Part shown: positions 38,586 through 50,277 of the stretch, in pieces
Numbering within the stretch: the stretch's first letter is position 1
Layout: each line of letters opens with the position of its first letter
Assembly (NCBI GenBank): GCA_963791315.1
Contig: CAWBRQ010000002.1
Span: 310,001 to 374,000, forward strand
Origin: JACCZX01 sp963791315
Lineage (GTDB): Bacteria > Pseudomonadota > Gammaproteobacteria > Burkholderiales > Burkholderiaceae_F
Reading direction: 5' to 3'
DNA length: 64,000 nucleotides
Made by a program: the position numbers and the translations under genes
Notes under the pieces: generated by a model
Database searches by the model: none
Told to the model about the DNA's origin: nothing
Seen by the model: only the letters and a program-made list of their open reading frames with translations

Positions 38586-38624
38586 AAAAATGGGCTAAGA
38601 AATGGGCTTTACGGCCCATTTTTT
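38586..38624 (+). terminator. intrinsic terminator or attenuator in front of rimP
   Basis: AATGGGC (38601-38607) pairs with GCCCATT (38614-38620), followed by TTTTTATTT. A second upstream copy, AAAAATGGGC (38586-38595), can pair with the same arm, GCCCATTTTT (38614-38623), over 10 bases. Only 55 bases separate it from the rimP start. It ends rluB transcription and may also attenuate the downstream operon. Confidence 0.75.
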
Positions 38625-38679
38625 ATTTCCGAAGCTGCACTTCGTTGTAAATGAAGACGCGTGGGACGCATCGAATTTG

Positions 38680-39300
38680 ATGGCTGAGGTAGCTAACGAT
38701 TTGTATCGGACAGTGGAGCGCACCGTCGCTGGCATGGGCTATCGGCTGGTCGACGTTGAGCGTTTGGGTGCAGGTTTGTTGCGGGTGAGTCTTGATGCGG
38801 AAAAAGGTGTGGGCCTGGAAGACTGCGAGCGCGTGAGCCGGCAGCTGTCGCACCTCTTTGCAGTGGAGCAGGTCGATTATCAGCGTCTCGAGGTGTCGTC
38901 GCCGGGATTGGACCGGCGATTAAGAAGCGCAGATGATTTCGCGCGTTTTGCAGGGAAGGAAATAAACGTCCAGCTGTACGCGCCGTTGGCCGCAGCGGGT
39001 GGTCGCAAGAAATTGCGTGGGCGGGTTGTACAAGTGACGGGCAGCCAGGGAGATGAACGATTGCAGCTTGAGCTGATAGTCGATGAAACGCCGGTGAAAC
39101 GTGTTCACCGTGATTCAGCATCAAAAACTGGCGCGCGGACCCGTGCGCCGGCTGCGGGAATCATTGAAGTCGCCTTGAAGGATATCGACAAGGCGCGGTT
39201 GGTGCCGGAGCTGGATTTTCGGCCGGCTCGTTTGAGTGCGTCGGGTGCCGACGCTGTGAAGAGCGGTAATGCAAGCAGTTTGGGGAGCGAACATCCATGA
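38680..39300 (+). CDS. rimP: ribosome maturation factor RimP
   Basis: About 206 residues. The N-terminal alpha/beta domain (YRTVERTVAGMGYRLVDVER, CERVSRQLSHLFAVE, YQRLEVSSPGLDRRLRSADDFARF) carries the highly conserved LEVSSPGLDRPL-like motif. It is required for 30S subunit maturation. Longer than E. coli RimP because of an insertion (VHRDSASKTGARTRAPA) and a C-terminal tail, as in other betaproteobacteria. The ATG at 38680 fits the family; an upstream start at 38602 would lie in the terminator. The stop overlaps the nusA start (ATGA). Confidence 0.94.
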   Translation: MAEVANDLYRTVERTVAGMGYRLVDVERLGAGLLRVSLDAEKGVGLEDCERVSRQLSHLFAVEQVDYQRLEVSSPGLDRRLRSADDFARFAGKEINVQLYAPLAAAGGRKKLRGRVVQVTGSQGDERLQLELIVDETPVKRVHRDSASKTGARTRAPAAGIIEVALKDIDKARLVPELDFRPARLSASGADAVKSGNASSLGSEHP

Positions 39301-40822
39301 GCCGTGAGATTTTGTTGTTGGTCGATGCGCTGGCGCGCGAAAAGAATGTGCCGAAAGACATCGTGTTCGGCGCGCTGGAGCTCGCACTGGCAACCGCGAC
39401 CAAGAAACTGTATGCCGAGGAAGACGTCGACATCCGCGTCGCGGTCGATCGCGAAACGGGCGAGTACGACGCGTTTCGCCGTTGGCTGGTCGTTCCCGAC
39501 GAAGCGGGCTTGCAGGAGCCCGGTCATCACATCATCTTGTCCGACGCGCGCGAGCAGATTGCCGATATCGAACTCGAAGAGCACATCGAGGAGCAATTGC
39601 CGCGGCAGGATCTCGGCCGCCGCTTTGCGCAGGACACCAAGCAGGTGATCCTGCAAAAGATTCGCGACGCCGAGCGCGAGCAGACGTTGAACGACTTTCT
39701 TGCGCGCGGCGACCTGATCGTCAGCGGCGCGATCAAGCGCATGGACAAGGGCGACGCGATCATCGAAGTCGGCAAGGTCGAGGCCCGCCTGCCGCGCAGC
39801 GACATGATCCCGAAGGAGAATCTGCGGATCGGCGATCGCATGCGCGCGTACGTGCAGAAGATCGACCGGACTGCGCGCGGACCGCAGGTGATCCTGTCGC
39901 GCACTTCGCCCGAGTTCCTGATGAAGCTCTTCGAATTCGAGGTGCCCGAGATCGAGCAGGGCCTGCTGGTGATCAAATCGGCGGCACGCGATCCGGGCGT
40001 GCGCGCAAAGATCGCCGTATGGACCAACGATCGGCGCATCGATCCGATTGGCACTTGCGTCGGCATGCGCGGTTCGCGCGTGCAGGCTGTGACCAACGAG
40101 CTTGCCGGCGAGCGCGTCGACATTGTGTTGTGGTCCGACGACCCAGCGCAGTTCGTGATTGGTGCGCTCGCGCCAGCCAACGTCTCGTTCGATTCTGGTC
40201 GATGAAGACAAGCATGCGATGGACGTCGTGGTCGACGAAGACAATCTGGCGATCGCGATCGGCCGCAGTGGTCAGAACGTGCGCCTGGCATCGGAGCTGA
40301 CCGGCTGGCAGATCAACATCATGACCGCCGAGGAGTCCACGACCAAGCAGGAAGGCGAGCAGTCGTCGGTGCGCGCGACTTTTGTCGAGAAGCTCGATGT
40401 CGACGAAGAGATCGCCAACATCCTGATCGGCGAGGGCTTTCGGCAGCCTGGAAGAGATTGCATACGTCCCGGTTAACGAGCTGCTCGAGATCGATGCGTT
40501 CGACGAAGAGACGGTCGAAGAGCTTCGCACGCGAGCGCGTAATGCGTTGCTGACCGAAGCGATCAAGCGCGAGGAAGGCGTCGAGCAGGCCGAAAAGGAT
40601 CTGCTCGAGCTCGACGGCATGGACGCCGCGCTAGCGACGAAGCTTGCCGAGAACTCGATTCGCACGCGCGACGATCTGGCCGAACTTGCAGTCGACGAGT
40701 TGACCGAATTGACCGGGATCGACGACGAGCGCGCCAAGACGCTGATCATGGCCGCGCGCGCGCATTGGTTTGCCGATGAGCAGGAAGCGTCGCAGCAGGA
40801 ACAGGAAGTCGCTGGAAGGTAG
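39297..40822 (+). CDS. nusA: transcription termination/antitermination protein NusA (frame broken as read)
   Basis: About 508 residues. The N-terminal RNA-polymerase-binding domain (SREILLLVDALAREKNV) is followed by S1 (VEARLPRSDMIPKE), KH1 (GTCVGMRGSRVQAVTNEL), KH2 (AIAIGRSGQNVRLASELTGW) and two C-terminal acidic AR repeats. Extra single bases near 40188 (between APANVS and SILVDEDKHAMD) and near 40444 (before SLEEIAYV) break the frame; both junctions match conserved NusA sequence once corrected. Essential in most bacteria, so real inactivation is unlikely. Confidence 0.95.
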
Positions 40823-40833
40823 GGATAAGAGTT

Positions 40834-43589
40834 ATGGCAAGTACAACCGTGTCCCAGTTTGCGACGGAGCTTCGAGTTCCGCCGCAGTTGCTGCTCGAGC
40901 AATTGAGCGCGGCCGGAGTATTGAAGAAGGCGGAGTCCGACGCGCTCAGCGAGGACGACAAGTCGCGCCTGCTCGAATCGCTGCGCAAGGCACACGGCGG
41001 CGGGACGGCGAGAAGAAGAAGATCACGCTGACGCGCAAGCAGACCACTGAGATCAAGCAGGCCGATGCATCGGGCAAGGCGCGCACGATTCAAGTCGAAG
41101 TGCGCAAAAAGCGCGTCTTCGTCAAGCGTGACGGAGCAGCGGCTGAGGCACCGCTGAGGCTGCGCCGGAGGCCGCACCGGTCGCGCCGGTAATCGACGAA
41201 GCGGAACTGGCGAAGCGCGAAGAAGAAGCTCGCCGTCAGGCGGAGTTGATCACGCGCCAGACCGCAGCAGGCGCGCGAGAAGGCCGATCGTGCGCAACGC
41301 GAACTGACCGATGCGCAGCAGAAAGAGCAAAAGGATCTAAAGGCGGTGCAGGCACGCCAGACCGAGGCGACCGAAGAATTGGTGAAGGCCGAGCGCGCTC
41401 AAAAGGAAGCCGAGCTCGTTGCGAAGCAGGCGGCCGACGCCCAGCAGCGCGCCAAGCGCGTCGTCGAAGACGAGGTCGCGGCGATCAAGACGATGATGGC
41501 GGCGCCGAAGAAGGTTGCGCAAGCCGCCTGAAGCTCGCGCACGGCTAGGCACGTTGCATAAACCGGCGGCGAAGACCGAGGCCAAGCCGGGCGCCAAGAA
41601 AGACGACAAGAAGCCGGGCGTCAAGGAAATCAAGTCCGGCAAGCTGGCATCGAGTTGGTCCGAAGAGCAGCAGAAGAAGCGGCTGCTGAAGACACGCGGC
41701 GACACGTCGGGTGGCGCCGGTGGCTGGCGCGGCCCGCGCGGTAACCGCAAGCAGGACGGCACGAGGATTCCGAATGGTGCCGCGGCGACGCCGATGCCGG
41801 TCGAAGCCGTCGTGCGCGACGTTGCGGTGCCCGAGACGATCACGGTCGCTGAGCTCGCACACAAGATGTCGGTGAAGGCTTCCGAGGTCATCAAGACCTT
41901 GATGAAGCTCGGCCAGATGGTGACGATCAACCAGGTGCTCGATCAGGACACCGCGATCATCGTCGTCGGTGAGATGGGTCATACCGCGCACGCGGCGAAG
42001 CTCGACGATCCGGAGGCATTGCTGGCCGAGTCCGAATCGGTGGTGGTGCCAAGCGAAGCGCCGCTCGAGCCGCGCCCGCCGGTGGTGACCATCATGGGCC
42101 ACGTCGATCACGGCAAGACATCGTTGCTCGACTACATTCGCCGTACCAAGGTGGCAGCGGGCGAGGCTGGCGGGATTACGCAGCACATCGGCGCGTATCA
42201 CGTGCGAGACACCGCGCGGCATCATCACGTTCCTCGATACGCCGGGCCACGAAGCGTTTACCGCGATGCGTGCCCGTGGCGCGAAGGCGACCGACATCGT
42301 CATCTTGGTCGTGGCCGCCGACGACGGCGTGATGCCGCAGACCAAGGAAGCGATCGCGCATGCAAAGGCGGCCAATGTCCCGTTGGTGGTCGCTCTGAAC
42401 AAGATCGACAAGCCGGAGGCGAATCCCGATCGCGTCAAGCAGGAGTTGGTGACGAACGAGGTTGTGCCCGAGGAGTACGGCGGCGAATCGCCGTTCATTC
42501 CAGTGTCGGCCAAGACCGGCAGAAGGCATCGATGACGTTGCTCGAAAACGTTTTGCTGCAGGCCGAAGTGCTCGAATTGAAAGCCGTCAGGAATGGTCCT
42601 GCGAAGGGACTGGTCATCGAATCCCAGCTCGACAAGGGCCGCGGTCCGGTCGCCACCGTGCTGGTGCAAAGCGGAACGCTGAAGCGTGGCGACGTTGTGC
42701 TGGCAGGCTCGGCATTTGGTCGTGTGCGCGCGATGCTCGACGAAACCGGCAAGCCGGTGACCGAAGCAGGCCCGTCGATTCCAGTGGAGATTCAGGGCCT
42801 GTCGGACGTACCGGGCGCCGGCGACGAGCTGATCGTGCTCGGCGACGAGCGCAAGGCGCGCGAGATCGCGCTGTATCGCCAGGGCAAGTTCCGCGACACG
42901 AAGCTCGCCAAGCAGCAGGCAGCCAAGCTTGAAGGCATGTTCGAGGCTGGCGCTGAAGGTGCTGCTGCCGTTCGAGTGTTGCCGTTGATCATCAAGGCCG
43001 ACGTTCAGGGCTCGCAAGAAGCCCTCAATCAGGCGCTGGTCAAGCTCTCGACTGATGAAGTGAAGGTGCAGGTGGTGCACGGGCAGGTGGGCGGCATCAC
43101 CGAGAGCGACGTGAACCTCGCGATCGCATCGAAGGCAGTGATCATCGGCTTTAACGTGCGTGCCGATCAGTCGGCGCGCAAGCTGGCCGAAAGCAACGGC
43201 ATCGACGTTCGCTACTACAACATCATCTACGAGGCGGTCGATGAGGTGAAGGAATGCGCTGTCGGGTCTGCTGGCGCCGGAGCATCGCGAAAACGTGCTC
43301 GGCCTGGTCGAGATTCGGCAGATCTTCCGCGTGCCGAAGGTCGGCGCGGTCGCTGGCTGCATGGTGCTCGACGGCCTGGTGACGCGGACGGCACAAGCGC
43401 GGCTGCTGCGCGACAACGTCGTGATCTGGACCGGCGAGCTCGATTCGCTGAAGCGCTTCAAGGACGACGTGCGCGAAGTCAAGGCCGGCTTCGAGTGCGG
43501 CCTGAGTCTCAAAGGCTACGACGACATCAAGGAGCGGCGATCAGCTCGAGATATTCGAGATGCAGGAAGTGGCGCGAACATTGTCGTGA
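40834..43589 (+). CDS. infB: translation initiation factor IF-2 (frame broken about nine times as read)
   Basis: Initiator-tRNA GTPase of about 915 residues. IF2-N start (STTVSQFATELRVPPQLLLEQL), charged Lys/Ala/Glu helical linker, second IF2-N (VAVPETITVAELAHKMSVK), G domain with G1 GHVDHGKTS, G3 DTPGHEAF and G4 NKID, then domains II-IV ending QLEIFEMQEVARTL. Breaks: apparent missing bases near 41001 and 41155; extra bases near 41267, 41526, 42205, 42521, 42537, 43255 and 43535. After correction every junction reads as conserved IF-2, for example HVETPRGIITFLD, KTGEGIDD and KEGDQLEIFE. The stop is TGA 43587-43589. Long antisense frames here are shadows. Confidence 0.95.
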
Positions 43590-43621
43590 AAATGAGCCTA
43601 AGCCGGGCGTGAGCGCGACAA

Positions 43622-43979
43622 ATGAAATCAGCAACCAAACCCGGCCGTGGGCTGCGCATTGCCGATCAGATTCAGCGCGATGTGGCGGAGATGATTCAGC
43701 GCGAGGTCTCCGTCGAGCGCGCCGGGCTGGTAACGCTGACCGGCGTTGAAGTTTCAGCCGATTACGCGCATGCCAAGGTGTACTTCACGACGATCGGCGC
43801 GCCGGTCGAAGCGGCGCAACAGGTGTTGAGCGACAAGGCGGGCTACTTTCACTCGCTGCTGTTCAAACGTCTGTACGATTCACACGATTCCGCGCCTGAC
43901 GTTCGTGCACGACGAATCGGTCTCGCGCGGCATCGAGATCGACCGCCTGATCGAGCAGGCCAACCGGAATTCGGGATAG
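43622..43979 (+). CDS. rbfA: 30S ribosome-binding factor RbfA (one frame break)
   Basis: About 119 residues, KH-like cold-shock factor for 16S rRNA 5'-end maturation. Start RGLRIADQIQRDVAEMIQRE and VTLTGVEVSADYAHAKVYFT are typical. One extra base near 43874 splits SLLFKRL from TIHTIPRLTFVHDESVSRG; removing it gives the full family C-terminus, stopping at TAG 43977-43979, two bases before the truB ATG. Confidence 0.93.
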
Positions 43980-43981
43980 GT

Positions 43982-44905
43982 ATGGCGGAGCGCGCGTGGG
44001 CCATTCGCGCGGCGAGCGAGTAAACGGCGTGCTGCTGCTCGACAAGCCGGGTGGCATGACTTCGAACGCCGCGCTGCAGAAAGCGCGGCGGCTGTTGAAT
44101 GCGGCGAAGGCCGGGCACACCGGCACGCTCGATCCAATGGCGACTGGCTTGCTGCCGCTGACATTCGGCGAAGCGACCAAGTTTTCAGCCGATCTGCTGA
44201 ATGCGGACAAGTCGTATCGAGCGACGATGAAGGCTCGGCGTGACGACCACGACCGGCGACGGCGACGGAACAGTGATAGCAACACGGGAAGTCGATGTGT
44301 CGGATGACGAGCTGCAAACGAGTGCTGTCGCGCTTCATCGGCACCATCGCGCAGGTGCCGCCGATGCACTCGGCGCTGAAGCAAGACGGACAGCCGCTGT
44401 ACAAGCTGGCACGCGCGGGAAGCGAAGTCGAGCGGGCGCCGCGGCAGGTTTCTGTGCATCGATTGACGTTGGTCGCAGCGTAGCGAAGATGAGTTAGTCG
44501 TAGACGTCGACTGCAGCAAGGGCACTTATGTGCGAGTGCTGGCCGAAGACATTGGACGCGCACTCGGCTGTGGCGCGCATCTGAGTGCGTTGCGTCGAAC
44601 GCGCGCGGGTCGGCTCAGCGTGGATGACGCCGTGACGCTTGCGACGCTCGAAACCATGGCGCCGGAATTGCGGCTCGCGAAGCTGCTGCCGGAAGACGAG
44701 CTGCTGGCGTCGTTGGCGACGGTACTTCTCGATGACGCTCACGCCGCGCGATTTCGGCAAGGGCAGCGGCTGGCGCTCGACGCCGAGCCGCGCGGCGCGC
44801 CGGGTACGCGTCTATGGCGGTGGAAATGAATTGCTCGGCACGGCGACCATCAGCGAGTGGGGCGTCGTCGAGCCGGAACGACTAGTGATGAATGCGGACA
44901 ACTGA
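43982..44905 (+). CDS. truB: tRNA pseudouridine(55) synthase TruB (frame broken about five times as read)
   Basis: Makes pseudouridine 55 in the tRNA T-loop. Motifs: VNGVLLLDKPGGMTSN, HTGTLDPMATGLLPL with the catalytic Asp, YRATMKLGVTT, IGTIAQVPPMHSALKQDG, KGTYVRVLAEDIG and a PUA-like tail ending LGTATISEWGVVEPERLV. The likely start is ATG 43982 with a missing base soon after (near 44000); extra bases occur near 44233, 44321, 44481 and 44803. Corrected length about 306 residues, normal for TruB. Confidence 0.93.
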
Positions 44906-44925
44906 GAAACGAACGAGAGCCTCTG

Positions 44926-46849
<1,924 letters not shown>

Positions 46850-46861
46850 GCAAGCCGTGAC

Positions 46862-47757
46862 GTGAGCGCTGCGCACATCGCCGCGCATTCATCCTGATGA
46901 TCATTGCACCGCGCTATGGAGCATCGCCGGCGTCGTGACGCGTCACCTGTCACCGGAGCTGCAGGCGGAGGGCGCTTCGAGATCACGTTCTGGCGCAGCT
47001 TGTTTGCCGCGGTTTTCGTCGGCGGCTATCTGCTGCTGCGACGTGACTTTGCGGGCGCGCTTGCGGCGCACCGGCGTCGGCCGGACTGATGTCCGGTTGC
47101 ATGTGGGCGACATGTTCGTCACCTTCATGCTGGCGCTGACGCTGACGTCGACCGCCAACACGCTGATCATGCTGGCGGTGGCGCCGTTGATGACCACGCT
47201 GCTTGCGCGCGTTGTCCTGCGGACGCCGATATCCGCCCCGTACGTGGCTCGCAATCTTCGATTGCGATGGCTGGCATTGCTGCGATGTTCGCGGGCAGCC
47301 TGCGCATCGAATCGGGCGCCAGCGTGCTCGGCAATGCTGATCGCGCTCGGCTCGCCGATCGCTTCTGCGATCAACGTCGTGATCTTGAAGAAGCGCGGCA
47401 ACAGCAGTCGACCTGGTTCCGGCGGTGTTTCTCGGCGGCCTCATTTCCGCGCTGACCATGCTGCCGTTTGCGCTGCCATTTCTCGCGCAGCCGCGTGACA
47501 TTCTGCTGCTCGCATTGCTCGGATTCTTTCAGCTCGGGCTGCCGTGCACGTTACTTGTCATCGCGGCACGGCATCTTTCGGCAACCGAAGTGGCGTTGCT
47601 GGCACTTCTCGAAGTCGTCCTCGGGCCGCTGCTGGCTTGGGCTGGTGCGGGCGAAGTCATCACGCGACACACGTTAATGGGCGGCGCACTGGTCGTCGGC
47701 GCGCTTGTGTTGAACGAGCTGGTCGCGCAACGGCCGCCAAGAAGAGAGGCGGCGTAG
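46862..47757 (+). CDS. EamA/DMT-family transporter (heavily frame-broken as read)
   Basis: Pieces in all three frames assemble into one ten-helix EamA protein: ALWSIAGVVTRHLSPELQAE, FEITFWRSLFAAVFVGGYLL, FVTFMLALTLTSTANTLIML, TWLAISIAMAGIAAMFAGSL, LIALGSPIASAINVVILKK and LVPAVFLGGLISALTMLPF, ending EAA at 47757. About nine one-base corrections are needed, five missing and four extra, more missing bases than elsewhere in the window. The restored start is GTG 46862. A true pseudogene is possible here since the gene is not essential, but the pattern matches the neighbouring essential genes. Substrate unknown. Confidence 0.75.
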
Positions 47758-47763
47758 CCGCCT
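47747..47763. terminator. short hairpin between convergent genes
   Basis: AGGCGGC/GCCGCCT with a 3-base loop overlaps the stop codon of the EamA gene, followed by TCTC. A weak terminator between convergent genes. Confidence 0.4.
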
Positions 47764-47776
47764 TCTCACGATATCG

Positions 47777-48061
47777 TCAACCGCGAACGGCGTTTGCCGG
47801 CAGCGGCTGCGTCCAAGTGGTCTGACCGGCTGCAGCAAAGCTGCACGTCGCACTGAAGCCGCGGCCCAATGTGTCTTCCAGGCGCAGCCGAACGTTTTGT
47901 CCGCTGCCCGCAGCATCGACACCGTCAACGCGAACAACCTTAAGGCCTTCGTTGCGTGCAAAGTTGACGCATTGCTGCTCAGCCGACGAGCTGCCGGCCG
48001 TCATCTGAGCGCAACTGGCTAGGACTGCAACGGCCAGCGGCGCGATCAGTGAATTTTTCAT
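47777..48061 (-). CDS. small putative lipoprotein, unknown function
   Basis: 94 residues when started at MKNSLIAPLAV (48061). A short signal peptide ends with lipobox LASC, so the mature protein would be lipid-anchored. The mature part contains two further Cys (EQQCVNFA and ATCSFAA) that could form a disulfide, and a strand pattern VRLRLEDTLGRGFSATC. No named family recognised. An in-frame start at 48076 adds five residues. Confidence 0.75.
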   Translation of the reverse strand: MKNSLIAPLAVAVLASCAQMTAGSSSAEQQCVNFARNEGLKVVRVDGVDAAGSGQNVRLRLEDTLGRGFSATCSFAAAGQTTWTQPLPANAVRG

Positions 48062-48242
48062 TCGTGTGTCCTCCATGGCGGAACGGCGACTCTAGAAGGC
48101 GCGCGACAGTGTGCACACAGAGATGCGACGAATTGCAGATCGCTGGGGACGAAACGCTTTAAGCCCGGAACGACTGTGCAATGCTGGATCGGGAACGCCA
48201 CATGCTCCAAGCGAGCTGCAAGCACCTCGACAGGAGGTTCAA

Positions 48243-48743
48243 ATGCCTGACAAAGCGACCTTGGAACGAGCAAGGAAAGACAAACGCGAAGGCAAAGCAG
48301 CGAGCACGCAGGCCGGCGAGTTTGTACGTGAAGAGATTGAGCACATTCGCGAAGGCAAGCACGGCGCGCGTTCCGCCAAACAGGCCATCGCGATCGGCCT
48401 GTCGAAAGCGCGGCGGGCAGGGGTCGATCTACCACCACCCGCCAAGGGCACAACGTCGGAACGGACACGGCGGAGTGCCGCCAGCGCCTATAAGGCAGGG
48501 CAGGCACACGACGATAAGGTGTCTCCGGCTCGATCGCGAGCGGCGACGCGTGTGCTCGAGCGCGAAGGCACAGCCGCCGCTTCGAAGACGGCGCTTTCGC
48601 GCCATGCGCACGCGGCGGCAGATGCGAAGACCGCATCTGAACGATCGGCTGCTGCTCGCAAAGCAGTGAAAACAAGAGGTGCGGCGAAACGTTCCGCCGT
48701 GGCACGCAGTGGTTCGCGTACGCGGGCTCGAACCGGTGGCTGA
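48243..48743 (+). CDS. DUF6496-type Lys/Ala-rich basic protein
   Basis: 166 residues. The conserved N-terminal part reads ERARKDKREGKAASTQAGEF, REEIEHIREGKHGARSAKQ and AIAIGLSKARRAGVDLPPP; the remainder is Ala/Lys/Arg/Ser-rich and resembles histone H1-like or other disordered nucleic-acid-binding tails. AGGAGG lies 6 bases before ATG 48243. Function unknown; DNA binding is inference from composition. Confidence 0.82.
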   Translation: MPDKATLERARKDKREGKAASTQAGEFVREEIEHIREGKHGARSAKQAIAIGLSKARRAGVDLPPPAKGTTSERTRRSAASAYKAGQAHDDKVSPARSRAATRVLEREGTAAASKTALSRHAHAAADAKTASERSAAARKAVKTRGAAKRSAVARSGSRTRARTGG

Positions 48744-48754
48744 TTGGAGGGTAT

Positions 48755-49042
48755 ATGGCGAAGTGCGACGCTTGCGGAAATGACTATGACAAGTCATTCG
48801 AAGTAAGAAAGAGCGGCCGGACCTATAACTTTGACAGTTTCGAGTGCGCCATCCATGTGCTCGCTCCCACGTGCGTGCATTGCAACGTGCGCATCGTCGG
48901 TCACGGCCTGGAAAAAGACGGGCGAATGTTCTGCTGCGACCATTGCGCGGAACATGAAGGCGTGATCGGAACTGCGCGACCGTGCATGATCCATTTCGCA
49001 TTGCTTCAACGGAAGAGGGGAACAACAAATGCAATCGGGTAA
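48755..49042 (+). CDS. small zinc-ribbon protein
   Basis: 95 residues with paired cysteines: CDACGNDYDK at the start, FECAIH, CVHCNVRIVGHG and CCDHCAEHEG. Two treble-clef or LIM-like metal sites are likely. Similar betaproteobacterial proteins are sometimes named prokaryotic metallothionein-like, without evidence. GGAGGG precedes the ATG. It starts 11 bases after the DUF6496 gene and overlaps the methyltransferase gene by 14 bases, so the three are probably co-transcribed. Confidence 0.82.
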   Translation: MAKCDACGNDYDKSFEVRKSGRTYNFDSFECAIHVLAPTCVHCNVRIVGHGLEKDGRMFCCDHCAEHEGVIGTARPCMIHFALLQRKRGTTNAIG

Positions 49043-49676
49043 AGCGATTCAGTCGTTGGTAGCAACTCTGTTCTTGATTGCGGCGTGGTCTGATGTCAGT
49101 GCCCAATCAACCCAAGTAGCGCCGGCGGCGCCGACGGCGCCGACCAAGCCACTGCGGTCGCCAGATGTGATCTACGTTCCGACGCCTCCAGAAGTCGTCG
49201 ATGCAATGTTGCAGGTTGCGAATGTGCGCCGGGGAGATGTGCTTTATGACCTTGGCTCGGGTGACGGTCGCATCCCGATTACCGCGGCGCAGAAGTACAA
49301 CGTGACGCGCGCCACTGGCATCGAAATCAACCCGGAGCGCATTCAGGAAGCGCAGCAGAATCTAAGTACGGCAGGCGTTGGCGACCGCGTGAGCTTTAGG
49401 AATGAGGACTTGTTTGAAGCCGACTTTTCCGACGCTACCGTGATAACGCTCTACCTGTTGCCTGCTCTGAACGTGAAGTTGCTGCCAAAAATGTTGAAGG
49501 AGCTCAAGCCCGGCACGCGCATCGTTTCGCACGCGTTCGCGATGGGGGACTGGAAGCCCGAAAAGACACTTGATGTCGGCGGGCGATCCGTTTACTTCTG
49601 GACAATTCCGTCAAAGGGCACCGCTGCATATGCCGCCGCATCGGCTGCGGCCAGCGCCGGTGCCATGGGCAACTAG
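49029..49676 (+). CDS. class I SAM-dependent methyltransferase with signal peptide
   Basis: 215 residues. An apparent Sec signal (basic MQSGK, hydrophobic SLVATLFLIAAW, cleavage near VSAQS) is followed by a Pro/Ala linker, the lead-in VIYVPTPPEVVDAML and a full SAM-binding core: DVLYDLGSGDGRIPITAA (motif I), GIEINPERI (acidic loop), and a later LYLLPALNVKLLPKML. The C-terminus is Ala-rich. Periplasmic SAM availability is doubtful, so either the segment is a membrane anchor facing the cytoplasm or the protein binds another ligand. AGAGGGG ribosome site. Confidence 0.82.
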   Translation: MQSGKAIQSLVATLFLIAAWSDVSAQSTQVAPAAPTAPTKPLRSPDVIYVPTPPEVVDAMLQVANVRRGDVLYDLGSGDGRIPITAAQKYNVTRATGIEINPERIQEAQQNLSTAGVGDRVSFRNEDLFEADFSDATVITLYLLPALNVKLLPKMLKELKPGTRIVSHAFAMGDWKPEKTLDVGGRSVYFWTIPSKGTAAYAAASAAASAGAMGN

Positions 49677-49723
49677 CGGCGCAGGGCGCGCGTCGCCGCG
49701 CGGGTGTTGTATAAACGCGGCCT

Positions 49724-50218
49724 ATGTCGAGCTTAACCACCCCTGGTGGCAGCCGCTGGCAAGGCGTCGATATCAAGGCAGCCCTGCTTGCGGGGCTGCT
49801 CGCAGGTGTGGTCGATCTGGCGCTTCTAGCAGCGAGTGCGTGGACGCAGGGCCAGAACGTTTGGGTCAATATGCGCCACACGGCCGCAATCTTGATGGGT
49901 ACCGGGGTGTTGCCGCCACCCGCGACCTTCGATCTGCTTCTTTTTATTGTCTCGACGATAGTGCACTTCGGTCTTTCGATGATCTATGGCGTGATCGTCG
50001 CATTCTTCGTTCGCAGGACAAATTGGACGATCGGCCTGATGATCGGCGTCGCGGTTGGCTTTGGCATCTACATTGTCAACTACTACCTGTTCGCGCCACT
50101 GCTATTTCCTTGGCTCATCGAGTCGCGCAGCGGCATGGTGCCGACGCTGATTCATCCGGTGTTCGGCATGATCGCAGCCGCTGCCTACCTCAAACTGCGC
50201 CGAACTATTCCCGCCTGA
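49724..50218 (+). CDS. four-TM integral membrane protein, unknown
   Basis: 164 residues with four hydrophobic helices: AALLAGLLAGVVDLALLAAS, LLLFIVSTIVHFGLSMIYG, WTIGLMIGVAVGFGIYIV and a C-terminal HPVFGMIAAAAYL. The NYYLFAPLLFPWLIESR loop between helices is distinctive. No family recognised with confidence. 47 bases after the methyltransferase stop. Confidence 0.75.
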   Translation: MSSLTTPGGSRWQGVDIKAALLAGLLAGVVDLALLAASAWTQGQNVWVNMRHTAAILMGTGVLPPPATFDLLLFIVSTIVHFGLSMIYGVIVAFFVRRTNWTIGLMIGVAVGFGIYIVNYYLFAPLLFPWLIESRSGMVPTLIHPVFGMIAAAAYLKLRRTIPA

Positions 50219-50277
50219 AAATATCGCGCCACTCAGGCGCGATTCACGGGCGCTCGGTTCTCGTCGTGCCGTCGGAC

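Noticed and set aside
41545..43512. A 655-codon open frame antisense to infB
   Set aside because: Long antisense frames are expected opposite GC-rich genes; its His/Arg/Leu-rich product resembles no family and the plus strand is clearly IF-2.
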